Assembly (NCBI GenBank): GCA_023376005.1
Contig: CM042148.1
Coordinates: 66,234,511 to 66,298,510 of the forward strand
Reading direction: 5' to 3'
From: Doryteuthis pealeii
Lineage: Eukaryota > Mollusca > Cephalopoda > Myopsida > Loliginidae
Length of the DNA: 64,000 bases
Shown here: piece by piece, positions 10,440 through 21,162 of the stretch
Layout of the letters: each line of letters starts with the position of its first letter
Position numbering within the stretch: the stretch's first letter is position 1
The notes under the pieces: generated by a model
The model's database searches: none
What the model saw: only the letters and a program-made list of their open reading frames with translations
What the model was told of the DNA's origin: nothing
Program-made: the position numbers and the translations under genes

Positions 10440-11987
10440 ATATCATCATCATCATCATCATGTCGCGCATGCTGCCCGGGACAATCTTTCGCCAGCCTTC
10501 CCTATCATTCATTACACATGGAAGCTCCTCTGCGGAGCAGCCAGCATCTTCACATAACTGGTCAATGTAGGTCCTTGCTGAGCGCCCTACACTTGCATGT
10601 CCATGTGTTGGCTTCCACAGGAGAACGTCGCTTATGAGTTCATCCTTGCTTCTCCAGCAGTGTCCTGCATGCCTGTTTCCGTCTCACTCGGAATAGTTTG
10701 TGAGATGGGGCAGGTGACCGTACAGCTGTTTCCTTTGTGGGGTGCTGTTTCCACGACTCATTCAAGACTGCACGCAGCATTCTTGCGCAGCTCCCATCTA
10801 GCTTATTCTCCAGACGCTTTGTTAGGGTCCAGGTGGTGCAGCCATACAGCACACCGACACAACCACAGCCTGGAAGAACTGTTGATTCTGCTGGCCAGGG
10901 AGATCGTACCTCCATATGTCTGATAAACTATTTGTGGCTGACCATGCCTTTGCTATCCGTGTATTAACATCACTCTCTGTGGAGAAGATATTACCACCTA
11001 GGTATGTGAATTATTCTACTGGCTTAAGAGGCTTGCCGTTGAGTGTGGAGATGTTTCCTTTATTTTTGAAACTCATGAAACTCTGTTTTACCGGAGTTCA
11101 ACATAGAGGCCTATATTCTTTTGCTGCCTCCTCTAAGCTACGACGTACAGTGATTTCAGCCTGTGCCGGTGTATCTGCAAGAAGTGCAAGGGTCATCAGC
11201 ATAGTCCGCATCTGTGATTGTTTTGTGCGGGATATCGCCTGCTTCTTGCCCTTTTTAGTGTGATGAAACCTTTTTTCTTTTATGGTATCTATTTAATGAT
11301 GTCGAGTACGTAGTCTTAAGCATATTATAAATATATATGGTGCCAGTGTGTCTCCTTGAAGGACTTCCAGCGGCGATGTCAAAGAAATCTGGTGTCGCCA
11401 TCAGGTGAGCGTGCCATCGCTTTAGTGTCTTTTGTATAGCATCATTATAGCTGAAACCGTTTCATTGGGGAGACTATATGCTAATAGTATGTGTTCCATT
11501 TTTCCTCTATGTATGGAATCAACTGCCTTGGACAAATCTACGAATAAGAGCGTTGCCTCTAGATTCTTTGCTCGTATCCCTTCTATTATCCGTCGAATAG
11601 TCAGGATCTAGAGGTTGTGGATCGATTTCCTGCGGAATCCCATTTTGGTTTCTCCTAAAGATTTCTCTATTTTTGGACGGGATGCGATTAAGTAGAAGGG
11701 CATTATATATCTTGGCTGCAATAGCAGTGAGAGTTATGCCTCTGTAGTTTTTAGCGATTCCGAGATCTCCCTTTTTAGGGAATGGGAGGGTGCAGCTTTT
11801 CGTCCATTACTCTATTCTATTTTGTCTATATACTGCATTGCAATAGCCTAAGCAGTATGTCATTGAACTTTCCAATCTCCACACCCCGGGGTATTTCTCA
11901 AGTTCCTGCTGCTTTCTACCTTTAGCTTCCTTTAAAAGCTTGGTTGTTTCATTCTATTGTGAAATCCCCCCAGCTTATCTCCTCTCT
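10440..11987 (-). pseudogene. Non-LTR retrotransposon ORF2: reverse transcriptase and C-terminal tail, degenerate
   Basis: Read on the minus strand from the gap, the pieces are TLLFVDLSKA (about 11,560-11,522; palm motif of RT), LQGDTLAPYIF (about 11,363-11,335; conserved RT motif), catalytic YADD (11,203-11,192, followed by a frameshift), FMSFKNKGNISTLNGKPLKP, FTYLGGNISS, LYGCTTWTLTKRLENKLDG, then HAGHCWRSKDELISDVLLW and PTHGHASVGRSARTYIDQL. It ends in an (ATG)n tail at 10,441-10,460. The gene order and tail fit an RTE/CR1-like LINE. Several frameshifts and stops make it non-functional. The 5' part lies in or beyond the N gap. Confidence 0.9.
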
Positions 11988-12087
11988 NNNNNNNNNNNNN
12001 NNNNNNNNNNNNNNNNNNNNNNNNNNNNNNNNNNNNNNNNNNNNNNNNNNNNNNNNNNNNNNNNNNNNNNNNNNNNNNNNNNNNNNN
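11988..12087. other. Assembly gap (100 N)
   Basis: Exactly 100 N, a conventional placeholder length rather than a measured size. It sits between a LINE pseudogene and an inverted repeat. Open frames spanning it are artefacts. Confidence 0.99.
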
Positions 12088-12740
12088 CTGTCCGTGAAAA
12101 TATACGAATTGATACTGCCAAGTGATATTTCTCGCTATTTGAATATAAGATGGAATGTCCAGAGATTCTATATTCGGTACCGCATCGGCGAATTTAGACA
12201 CCTTAGAAGAAACGAAAACACGTGTCCTTTCTTTCTTTTGAGAGATCATTCAGCGTCGAATGTGCCACGATTGTGGTCATTTGTTAATTCCTAGCATCAT
12301 TTGGCATGGTTAAAAAATATGAAGACACCTTGTTATAACCAAAATATGGGTGCAGATCAAAATCACTAACAATGATCTGTAGCCGAGTCCGCTACCACGG
12401 GTACACTCTGAGAAGTGCCGAAATCATTTCAGTGAGTTTGAATTTCTCACCGGGTGACCCTATTTTGTTATAACAAGAGTGTCTAAGTTTGTTGAACGCA
12501 GTGCCAATTGAGCTAAGATTAAATAAATGACCACAATCGTGGCACATTCGACGCTGAATGATCTCATCACAAAGAAAGGAATCCAGTGTTTTCGTTCTTC
12601 TAGGTGTAAATTCGCCGATGCGGTACCGATATAGAATCTCTGGGTCGACCATTCCATGGCTTTATATTCAAATAGGCGAATAATAGTCACTTGGCACGTA
12701 TCATGATTCGTAAATCATGTTTTGTCACGGAGAGGCGTCT
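12088..12740. repeat. Inverted repeat, arms about 180-220 bp
   Basis: The left arm (12,088 to about 12,285) and right arm (about 12,515-12,740) are inverted and diverged. Shared landmarks are CCAAGTGA, GGTACCG..TCGGCGAATTTA, GAACGAAAACAC and CCACGATTGTGGTCATTT. About 230 bp of unrelated sequence separates them. The left arm runs into the N gap, so its outer end is unknown. No protein family is recognisable. Confidence 0.75.
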
Positions 12741-12773
12741 CGAAGAGAATCACACCGTCAATCAATCACTGAC

Positions 12774-12786
12774 TACGCATGCGCAG
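12774..12786. promoter_or_regulatory. NRF1-like palindromic site
   Basis: ACGCATGCGCAG matches most of the TGCGCATGCGCA consensus bound by NRF1-type factors at animal promoters. The adjoining 12,780-12,960 is richer in GC and CpG than its surroundings. No transcript or reading frame follows, so function is unproven. Confidence 0.25.
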
Positions 12787-13096
12787 TCTGCTTTCCTAAA
12801 TAGCTGACAGGGCCGCCGAACGCGGACAAGAGTTGCACTACTGAATGAAATATCAATTTTTTTTGCGCTGTCTTTACTTGTATTCTTATTTTTCGTTTCG
12901 TCTGCACCGGGGGGCGTTATTTTCCAGCGCAGACATTGTCATCGGTATTAATCAATGCTTGAGAGTTGATAAGCTGATTCAAAAAGCATTCTTCGTTGCC
13001 TCTCGACACGGCTAAAATAGTTCCAAACTACACATTACACAGAAATAGCAAATAAGTTATTGTCACATATCAAATGTAAAAAGAAAAAAAAATATA

Positions 13097-13723
13097 TCTT
13101 ATTATAATGGAGATTGTGGTGTTTTTCTGTCTGTAACCGAACTATATCACTACTCAAAGTCAATAATTCCTTTAGTTATTGACATCACATTTTCAATGAT
13201 TTTATTTTTATTTAAACCTCAATTATTAATAAAATTGTTTTATATTATTAATACTGTTAAGCCATATCCACATACTAACACATGCAATTATATTTATATA
13301 TACAACAAAATAGCGGTTTACAGTGTGAACGGGAAGGCTAATTTGCATATTGATATTAAAATGTGATTTAAAATAAATATGTGCTTAGTATTATTGATTT
13401 CTATTTGTTTGGTTTTATTTTAATGAATATAAGCAAAATCTCTTCAATAATTTTTAAATGAATCCATTAACAGAAAAAATACTGTCATTTATTCTTTACT
13501 TCCTCTTTTAACTAAATACTTAAATTAGAAAAATTAAAAAATGAAAGACGAGAGTGATGGAAGAGTAAATTTTCAGTTGTTCTATTTTTCGATTATATCC
13601 CCCTCTGTTTCAAATCTTTTTATCTGCATTCTTATTTAGTTTTTATTAGCTTTCTAATTTAAATATAATATTTATTACATAAAACTTAAATACTTGCACC
13701 CGGAGGGTGCATATATTTGCTAG
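13097..13723 (+). mobile_element. Non-autonomous Helitron with both ends intact
   Basis: It begins TCTTATTATAATGGAG after an A. It ends with hairpin GCACCC-GGA-GGGTGC (13,696-13,710), nine bases, then CTAG (13,720-13,723) before T. Insertion between A and T, no target duplication, and TC..CTAG termini define a Helitron. Length is 627 bp, with no coding sequence. Partners: 1,500-1,969, 19,197-19,671, 36,522-36,997 and 53,257-53,899. Confidence 0.93.
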
Positions 13724-13809
13724 TACATATAAAGATGTAGTAAATGTAAAGTCAAGCAGGGTAAAAACTCACGAATTAGAGTTTAACGGTAACTATCGTC
13801 ATGTGCGTC

Positions 13810-13845
<36 letters not shown>

Positions 13846-13870
13846 GGAGATTATGTGCTTACCTAATTTG

Positions 13871-13917
<47 letters not shown>

Positions 13918-13920
<3 letters not shown>

Positions 13921-14170
13921 GGAGATTATGTGCTTACCTAATTGGTAAATTAATTAGTTATAATTAAATGAATTAGGCGTGCATATCGGTTTAAATGTAG
14001 GACTAAACAAATCGAGAAAAAGTTAATCTCTGTATGTACATTTCAGCCTATTAGACCTCGTCAGCAGAGTTTATAGACAGGGCGGTGCTTTGTGCGGGAT
14101 TCGAACGCTACCTGTCAGGCTGACAGGCCGGGATTCGAACCATTACACCAAGCTGGCTTATCCAGATTTC
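13918..14170 (-). mobile_element. tRNA-headed element with hammerhead ribozyme (HHR-SINE 1)
   Basis: Read on minus, a tRNA-like head comes first (A box TTGGTGTAATGG 14,154-14,143; B box GCGTTCGAATCCCGC about 14,109-14,095). Next is a hammerhead at 14,069-14,028, then an AT-rich tail with CTCGATTTGTTTAGTCCTAC and TAATTCATTTAATTATAAC, ending at (TA)n. The order matches 16,538-16,805, and the tail plus ribozyme match both arms of 30,414-30,765. The element resembles a SINE that acquired a Penelope-like ribozyme and tail. The head has a small duplication (GTTCGAATCCCG occurs twice). Confidence 0.65.
14028..14069 (-). ncRNA. Hammerhead ribozyme, intact core
   Basis: Minus-strand order: stem I CTCTG (14,069-14,065); core CTGACGA (14,064-14,058; position 7 is free); stem II GGTC..GGCT with loop TAATA; GAAA (14,044-14,041); self-complementary ATGTACAT stem III; A at the cleavage position (14,033); stem I' CAGAG (14,032-14,028). 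All invariant hammerhead nucleotides are present and stem I is 5 of 5 paired. Stem III has no loop, which favours cleavage as a dimer. Confidence 0.8.
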
Positions 14171-14185
14171 TCGTTTTATTTTAAA

Positions 14186-14476
<291 letters not shown>

Positions 14477-14759
14477 TTTTTTTTTGGTTGACTTACAGCA
14501 TGACAGTATGAAGTAGACAAACAAACTGTTTGAGATGGCGATGCCGACAATTTTTTGTCTACTTCATATATATATATATTATATATATATATATATATAA
14601 TAGTATTTGAAAATTTAATATTTTAAATAAATTTTTAAAATTAATATTTTAAATAATAAAGATAAATTTACTATTTTTTTAAATAACAATAAATAAATAA
14701 ATAGATAATATAATCATAAATAAATAAATAGATAAAAAGAATGAAATTAAAATTGATTG

Positions 14760-14935
14760 AACAACGGCTGTCACGACCCTTCCGCGTGTTTATAACGTCA
14801 AAAACCAAAAACACACAAGACCGCGTCCATTTCAGAAAAAGTCTCTGATGATGAAGTTTCTTTGAAATCGATAAGACTAAACATTATTTTATTTTTATAC
14901 GCATTGTAATTGCTTTCCTAACATAATAAATAATA

Positions 14936-14940
<5 letters not shown>
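14760..14940 (+). mobile_element. Ribozyme-bearing retroelement remnant ending at (TA)n
   Basis: A single-orientation fragment carries the hammerhead at 14,840-14,878 and runs to a (TA)n tract beginning about 14,940. It is not palindromic. The upstream part (CGGCTGTCACGACCCTTCCG) is not shared with other elements in the window. Confidence 0.5.
14840..14878 (+). ncRNA. Hammerhead ribozyme, intact core with one inserted base
   Basis: Stem I AGTCT (14,840-14,844); core CTGATGA (14,845-14,851); extra T; stem II GAAG..CTTT with loop TTT; GAAA (14,864-14,867); stem III ATC/GAT palindrome; A at the cleavage position (14,873); stem I' AGACT (14,874-14,878), 5 of 5 paired. The single base between the core and stem II recurs in other copies here. 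Confidence 0.8.
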
Positions 14941-14984
<44 letters not shown>

Positions 14985-15065
14985 ATATATAATATTATTA
15001 TTATATATAATATATATATATATATATATAATATATATATATATATAATATAATATATATATATA
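14940..15065. repeat. (TA)n with AAT interruptions
   Basis: Dinucleotide tract bordering the ribozyme element on its 3' side. Confidence 0.95.
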
Positions 15066-15240
15066 AGCTCCCTGAAATAGACTATATATGCTAAATCTCT
15101 AAGTCTTTTGTTATTTCTTTACTTATATATTTGCTCTGTGACTCTAACATTAAGAGCACACATTGAGCTCTCAAACTGCGACATGTTTTTTAAATAAAAC
15201 TCTTGTGTCGTAAGGAAGATTTCTTCTCTGGACTTTTGGA

Positions 15241-15471
15241 TTGGTTAGCTCAGTCGGTAGAGCGTTCGGCTAGAAACCACAAGGTTCCTAGTTCGATACC
15301 GGTCCCCGCCAACTCAGCGTATGAGTAGCACAGGGATCTATGCGGTAAAATAAGGAGCTGATGGTAGGTGGGACACTCCACCTCAGATGCTAAAAACAAT
15401 CTCCTTGGTCTAGCGCTATTGAAAAGGGGATGGACTCCTCGATGACTTTAGGCCGCCCCGATGACTTTACT

Positions 15472-15472
<1 letters not shown>
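15241..15472 (+). mobile_element. tRNA-derived SINE, family S1, most complete head
   Basis: The full tRNA-like head starts TTGGTTAGCTCAGTCGGTAG, with A box TTAGCTCAGTCGG (15,245-15,257) and B box TAGTTCGATACCGG (15,289-15,302). Body and 3' end follow at GATGACTTTACTTTATA, then (TA)n. This copy can serve as local reference for the family. Confidence 0.9.
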
Positions 15473-15476
<4 letters not shown>

Positions 15477-15534
<58 letters not shown>

Positions 15535-15547
15535 ATATATATATATA
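15477..15547. repeat. (TA)n microsatellite
   Basis: TA tract abutting the S1 3' end. Confidence 0.95.
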
Positions 15548-15549
15548 AA

Positions 15550-16190
15550 TTAAAAGTAAGGAGATAAATTCAACGGTATATAAGAGTAAGATAATATGAA
15601 AAACACACATTTTAAGTTTAGGTTTTGCGCGCTGACAAGTTTGTTTTTGTTTTTGTTTTCCGACGCTAAACTTTTTCCCACGCTAAACTTGAAATTTGCT
15701 TCAAAATTTTATGAAAATTGAATAAATATTCTATTCCTTGTGGGAGATATGAAATTTACTTCATCTCTCAGTTTTACCAAAGTCATTTTTGTAAATTATG
15801 TAGTATTATAAAATATCTTTGCCTCACGTTAACGCAATAAGTAAACAAATCTTTTAAAGCTTATAATTTTTTTCACTACAACTCGACATAGAAAATAAGA
15901 TTTGCTTTTGAAATTGGACTGTTTTTTTTATCAAAACATCAGGCAGATGAAAGCGAGAAAATTTTAAATTCAACAGGAGGAAAGTATATACTACCTAACT
16001 CTGTCAAGAATAGTGCCAAAATGACGGCAAATCAAATCCCTTAATGTAGTGAAATGCAATCATAAACTTCCGGTTTAGAATTACTGGTGATTTTGTAGCC
16101 ATTGGAAAATATCTCAAATAAATAGGAATTTGAATTTGAATCAAACAATGATTTGAAAACTATCAATTAATAGGAAAAAATTGATTATAT
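15550..16190. other. Unassigned AT-rich sequence
   Basis: No gene, palindrome or recognised repeat is visible. Confidence 0.5.
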
Positions 16191-16206
16191 GTGTGCGAAC
16201 GACTTG

Positions 16207-16211
<5 letters not shown>

Positions 16212-16286
<75 letters not shown>
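16212..16286. repeat. (CA)n(TA)n microsatellite
   Basis: Compound tract directly left of foldback 16,332-16,519. Confidence 0.95.
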
Positions 16287-16288
<2 letters not shown>

Positions 16289-16331
16289 GAGTAAATATGG
16301 AAAATAAATATGGAAAATAAATCCGAAAATA

Positions 16332-16519
16332 TTAAGAAATTTGAAAAGACAAGTGTTTCCAAAAATAAGATGAATTTAATTATCGACGCTTAAACGTTTC
16401 GGTTTCTTTAATAATGCATAACACATCCTGAAGAAGGTTTAAAGAAACCGAAACGTTTAAGCGTCGATAAATAAATTCATCTTATTTTTGGAACAATTGT
16501 TTTTTTCAAATTTCTTAAT
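16332..16519. mobile_element. Palindromic foldback F5 with hammerhead
   Basis: Arms begin TTAAGAAATTTGAAAAGACA and close with the complement at 16,519. The mirror axis lies near stem II of the ribozyme, so the left arm carries only the GAAA side and the right arm a full hammerhead. TA-rich sequence flanks the right side directly. Confidence 0.75.
16425..16468 (+). ncRNA. Hammerhead ribozyme with GUC site
   Basis: Stem I ATC (16,425-16,427); core CTGAAGA (16,428-16,434); extra A; stem II GGTTT-AAAG-AAACC; GAAA (16,450-16,453); stem III ACGTTTAAGCGT (near-palindromic); C at the cleavage position (16,465) giving GUC; stem I' GAT (16,466-16,468). The core is complete. Stem I is short, as in ribozymes that need dimerisation. 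Confidence 0.72.
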
Positions 16520-16537
16520 ATATATATATATATATAT

Positions 16538-16805
16538 GGGAGAATATGTGCTTTTAATTTTAGTCAGACCTAATTTTTTTTTTTAAAGTTAATTCATTTA
16601 TGTTTAATTAGGCGGGATTTAAACTACTTAAATGTAAGGCTAAACAAATCGAGAAAAATCAATCTCTGAATATATATTTCGACCTATTAGGTCTCATAAG
16701 CAGAGCTATAGATACGAGGACCGCCTAGCGTGTGACTCGAACCCTTTAGTGCCGAAACGGCACGCCGGTATCTTACCATCACGCCAAAGAGAAATCGCAA
16801 TTTGT
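16538..16805 (-). mobile_element. tRNA-headed element with hammerhead (HHR-SINE 2)
   Basis: Minus-strand order: tRNA-like head (about 16,800-16,733) with A box TTGGCGTGATGG and B box GGGTTCGAGTCAC; GGCGGTCCTCGTATCTATAG; hammerhead (16,705-16,664); tail with CTCGATTTGTTTAGCCTTAC and TAATTAAACATAAATG, then GCACATATTCTCCCA at the junction with (TA)n. It has the same module order as 13,918-14,170 and a cleaner tRNA head. Confidence 0.7.
16664..16705 (-). ncRNA. Hammerhead ribozyme, one core mutation
   Basis: Stem I CTCTG with CAGAG is perfect. Stem II GACC-TAATA-GGTC is perfect. GAAA is present and stem III is ATATATAT-like. The core reads CTTATGA instead of CTGATGA (invariant G5 changed), so this copy is predicted inactive. 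Confidence 0.72.
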
Positions 16806-16902
16806 TTCGCTTGTTTAGGTATTAGTAGCATTCTATGTTCCACTTTGGAGACTTTATCGCACGACGCAAATGTAAACAACTTTTAGCTATTTTCAGCCGA
16901 CA

Positions 16903-16960
<58 letters not shown>

Positions 16961-16982
16961 GAATGGATGAATCCGACGGAAT

Positions 16983-17167
16983 GTGGTGGAGATGTGATGA
17001 ACGCAAGAACAACAAAAGTGTGTAGGATATATTTCGCTAGAGCGATGAGCTCGGCATCATCAGTCCTTTTAATTAAAAGGACTGATGTTGCCGAGCTCAA
17101 CGCTCTAGCGAAATATATCCTACAAAATTGTGTCTAAGTTTTGTTCTTGCGTTCCTCACATCTCCAC

Positions 17168-17170
<3 letters not shown>
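16983..17170. mobile_element. Palindrome F7 with head-to-head hammerheads
   Basis: Arms GTGGTGG..CCACCAC mirror around CCTTTTAATTAAAAGG near 17,072. Each arm carries a hammerhead. The minus one is intact and the plus one has a core change. It is bordered by (GA)n on the left and (CA)n(TA)n on the right. Confidence 0.78.
17024..17067 (-). ncRNA. Hammerhead ribozyme, intact core
   Basis: Minus strand: stem I AGGA (17,067-17,064); CTGATGA (17,063-17,057); extra T; stem II GC..GAGC / GCTC..GC with an internal loop; GAAA (17,035-17,032); stem III AT/AT; A cleavage position; stem I' TCCT (17,027-17,024), 4 of 4 paired. The partner at 17,078-17,121 (+) has CTGATGT, losing invariant A9. Confidence 0.72.
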
Positions 17171-17179
<9 letters not shown>

Positions 17180-17225
<46 letters not shown>

Positions 17226-17264
17226 ATATATATGTATTATATATATAAATATATACACACACAT

Positions 17265-17300
<36 letters not shown>

Positions 17301-17389
17301 TGACAGAAATATAATTATTATTGAAATTTAAGAAAAAAGTGTTTTCTATATCTGAGATTTTTATATATAAACATACGTGGTATCCTCAG

Positions 17390-17480
<91 letters not shown>

Positions 17481-17706
17481 GTGAGTGTGTGTTCGTGCGT
17501 GCGTATATGTATATATATATATATGTATTGTATATATATGTATATATAAGTGTATATATATTGTATATATATGTATATGCATATATGTATATGTATATAT
17601 ATGTATATATATATATATTGTATATAGATTGTATATGTATATATATGTGTATATATATATTGTCTTTAGATTGTATATGCCTCTGTATATTGTATATAGA
17701 TTGCAA

Positions 17707-17756
<50 letters not shown>
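17180..17756. repeat. TA/CA/TG compound microsatellite region
   Basis: Alternating TA, CA and TG tracts; (TG)n at 17,428-17,492 is the longest TG run. The open frames here are artefacts. Its right part overlaps the start of large duplication copy 2. Confidence 0.96.
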
Positions 17757-17759
<3 letters not shown>

Positions 17760-18134
17760 TTGTAGGCAATATTATCTGAATAATTTATCTTTATATAATG
17801 GACTTTTGCAATAACGTAACAAAAATACAAATATATTTTACATTAACTTGATAATTAAGCCCCCATAAATATTCAACGTTTTACAAATGAACAACACCGG
17901 ATCGTTAGAAGCAATGAAAAGGATTCTATTCAATCAATTTTGTAAGATAAAACCTTTTAAGCTGAGAAGCCGAAAAACGCGGAGCCTGAAAACAGGAATA
18001 ACTCCTCGTGTGTCTTGTCTATCCTGTATTCTTCGGAAACGTGGACTACATATCGTCGATACAAGCCTAAGAGAGATTTCATCAGACATGTCTCAGAAAG
18101 GTTTTAAACATTGGGTAGCAATCCCTCACGCAAA

Positions 18135-18487
18135 ACGGCAATTTCCTACAACAACCCAATATGTCCAGGCATAGAAATGCGCATCATACGAAACCAGATG
18201 TATTGGGCTGGACATCTTGCTAGAATGGAAGACGACAGACAACCGAAGCAACTAGTCTATGGAGCACTGCAATGTGGGAAACGTCCGAGGCACAAACCCA
18301 AAAATGCGTTTTACGGTTGTTCTTAAAAACAACCTTAAAACTCTCCATATAAATTTCCATAAGTGGGAAGGATATCTACGAATCGTGTGGTTTGGAGCAG
18401 ACTTATTCATGATGGCTGCAAGGGCTTTGAGGTAAGGCAGCTCGAGCACCACACCCTGAAACGGGCTTTATGTAAACGGCAATATTA
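18135..18487 (+). pseudogene. Degenerate LINE ORF2 C-terminal tail (copy 2)
   Basis: This is the duplicate of the remnant at 432-788. An extra A in the run near 440 of copy 1 is absent here, so one frame reads through from 18,111 to 18,326 and includes the motifs MYWAGHLARMEDDRQPKQL and YGALQCGKRPRHKPK. The remainder, to about 18,487, is in other frames. It is a fossil of a non-LTR retrotransposon, not a host gene. Confidence 0.8.
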
Positions 18488-18507
18488 CTTATATTGTAGG
18501 AAGCGCG

Positions 18508-18706
18508 TGGTGTAATGGTTAAAGTCATAGGAAATGGACTCGTCGCCCCGAGTTCAAATCCTGGACGTCGTAATTGCATTTCACTTAGCGCTAATATCCT
18601 CCCTCCAGCTATGGGTAAATAGTAGGGCAGACTGGGCTCTTTAACCTTGGTTAGGCAAACGGTCCAGGAGAAGGAAAACTCTGAATTCAAACCAAGTTTT
18701 TAAGCA
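18508..18706 (+). mobile_element. tRNA-derived SINE, family S2 (copy 2)
   Basis: This is the duplicate of 804-1,001 with the same A and B boxes and the same truncated 3' end. Confidence 0.85.
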
Positions 18707-19147
18707 TATCGCATCAAGAATTTGTAGTCGTTTCTTATTGTTATTTTTATAAAAGATTTTAGTATTTTCAGTGAGGGTTTTTCTAATGTCGGAGGAAGGG
18801 AATTTGGCTGAATGTTTTGTAATTAAATGTTGTTTTATGACACTAGTATCGGAGAGATGGTATGTAAGACGAGTGGAGGGTGTTGTGGTGGTATGTCCAA
18901 TGTAGGTGCTAATATTTGATATGTTTTCTGAGAGTCACATTCAAAATGGGCAAGTAAATTTATACACTACATTGGTTTGATTTAGGGAGTTTTAAGGTTT
19001 GACGTTTTAAATTTAGTGTAGTAAGTAATCAGTTTTATTTTTTGTTGTTATTCGACAGGTTTGATGTGTCTGTGCATGATGTTGGTTATTATATATTCAT
19101 CTGATTTGTAATTTTTGTTTGGTTTCTGTAATATAATTTGTTTCTGT

Positions 19148-19196
<49 letters not shown>

Positions 19197-19197
<1 letters not shown>

Positions 19198-19670
19198 TAT
19201 TATAATGGAGATTGTGTGTTTTTCTGTCTGTAACCGAAACTATATTCCTACTCAAGTCGCAATTCTCTTAGTTATTGACGTCACATTCTCCATGATTTTA
19301 TTTTTATCTAAACCTCAATTATTAATAAAATTGTCTTACATTATTAATACTGTTAACTATGTCTATATACTGACAACATGCAATTGTATTTATATATACA
19401 ACAAAATAGCGGTTTACAGTGTGAACGGGAAGGCTAATTTGCATATTAATATTAAAAAATCGAATTTAATAATTATGTGCTTAGTATTATTGATTTCTAA
19501 CTGTTTGGTTTTATTTTAATGAAATCTCTTCAATGAATCTTAAATGAAATCCATTAACAAGATAAAATAACTGTCATTTTATTCTTTACTTCCTCTTTTA
19601 ACTAAATACTTAAATATTTTATTACATTAAAACTTAAATACTTGCACCCGGAGGGTGCATATATTTGCTA

Positions 19671-19671
<1 letters not shown>
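19197..19671 (+). mobile_element. Non-autonomous Helitron (copy 2), intact 3' hairpin
   Basis: The 3' hairpin stem GCACCC (19,644-19,649) pairs with GGGTGC (19,653-19,658) around GGA. It is followed by nine bases and CTAG at 19,668-19,671, then T. This is the undamaged version of the end in copy 1. The 5' terminus runs into (TA)n. Confidence 0.87.
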
Positions 19672-19730
<59 letters not shown>

Positions 19731-19731
<1 letters not shown>

Positions 19732-19937
19732 AAAGAGAAAATCTTAAAAATCGGCTATCATGCAATTATGGTATCATCTCCACTCATAGGTATCTGAATA
19801 TACCATGAGCTTCATCAGACCGCAATCTTTATTGAAAATAGTATACAGATAAAGCTTATGGGTATATTCAGATACCTATGACTGGAAATGGTACCATAAC
19901 CACAAAATAGCCGATTTTTAAGATTTTCTTTTCTTTA
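19731..19937. mobile_element. Foldback F1 (copy 2)
   Basis: This duplicates 2,028-2,236. The minus-strand CTGATGA lies at 19,818 to 19,812, with the same hairpin and the same damaged GAAA position. Confidence 0.6.
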
Positions 19938-20102
19938 CTAATTATATTGCTCTGTTTATAAAAAAGATAAACGGCGAGCTCTCAAATCGGACCTGAACTC
20001 TCTAACATTTTACCGTTGGAAAAAAGGACCAGCTTAGAATCATAATAATACCAAATTACCTGGTAACCCACCTACGAATATATATATATATATATATATA
20101 AT

Positions 20103-20136
<34 letters not shown>

Positions 20137-20163
20137 CTATGTGTGTGTGTGTGTGTGTGTGTG

Positions 20164-20508
20164 TAGTATATTAAGAAAATTGAAAAAACACAGATTTAAA
20201 TAAGTTGAGTGGTAAGTTTATTGGCCGACGCTGCAGTGTTTCGATATATTAATTAGATCATCTTCAGGGCATTTGTTGGTATAAGGAAGGTGATAAAAAA
20301 TGTTATCACAGAATAACCAGAAAAGCAAGCGATAGTTGCTTGCTTTTCTGGTTATTCTGTGATTAAAAAAAATTGTTATCACCTTCCTTATACCAACAAA
20401 TGCCCTGAAGATGATCTAATTAATATATCGAAACACTGCAGCGTCGGCCAATAAACTTACCACTCAACTTATTTAAACATGTGTTTTTTCAATTTTCTTA
20501 ATATACTA
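20164..20508. mobile_element. Palindrome F2 (copy 2)
   Basis: This is the duplicate of 2,467-2,814, slightly shorter at the centre. The plus-strand CTGAAGA lies at 20,405-20,411. Confidence 0.65.
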
Positions 20509-20559
20509 CATACCATCGGATTCACTTCCATCTCTTCACACACACACACACACACACAC

Positions 20560-20623
<64 letters not shown>

Positions 20624-21162
20624 ATGGAAATGTTACAGTAGTTGTTCTGTTTTCCGGCTCCACTCAGTTGCACCACTCTTTTTGTTTTGTTTGGCTTTTT
20701 GTTAGAAAACCCGGTTATGTTCAGCCCACACAACGATGTAACATCATTTCATTTTTGTAATCAATCCCCGGCACCTTGATGAACATTGATAGGCAAAGGA
20801 TTTGGCGCGGTGGATATTCATTATCGATCCATGCCCATTGATCCCTCAATATCGACATTTCAGTGTTCGAATGAAGACAAATGGATCCCCGGAGACGAAG
20901 CAAAACATTCCATTTTCACGCTGACGGTGCTGGGGGGTGGGGGTGTATATCAACATTAAAACAATTACTCGGCATGCAAGATTAAATTTCTGATTTCTGT
21001 GGTCGACGAACCGGTGCTTTTTGGCCCTATTATTAGAACGAGACTGTTTGTTTATAAAGTAAAAAAAAAAGCCTGTTATGTTTGCTGGCTGATTAGTTTT
21101 GACGGCATGCCAAGTTGTCTGGGGTTATCTTATACCTAGTGGTGTTATATATTCTTCTCTTC

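Noticed and set aside
11932..12294. Frames spanning the N gap
   Set aside because: The N run has no stops by definition; the length is an artefact.
15241..15308. Functional tRNA gene
   Set aside because: The A and B boxes are good but the acceptor stem does not close and the sequence continues as a SINE body; other copies of the same head occur in the window.
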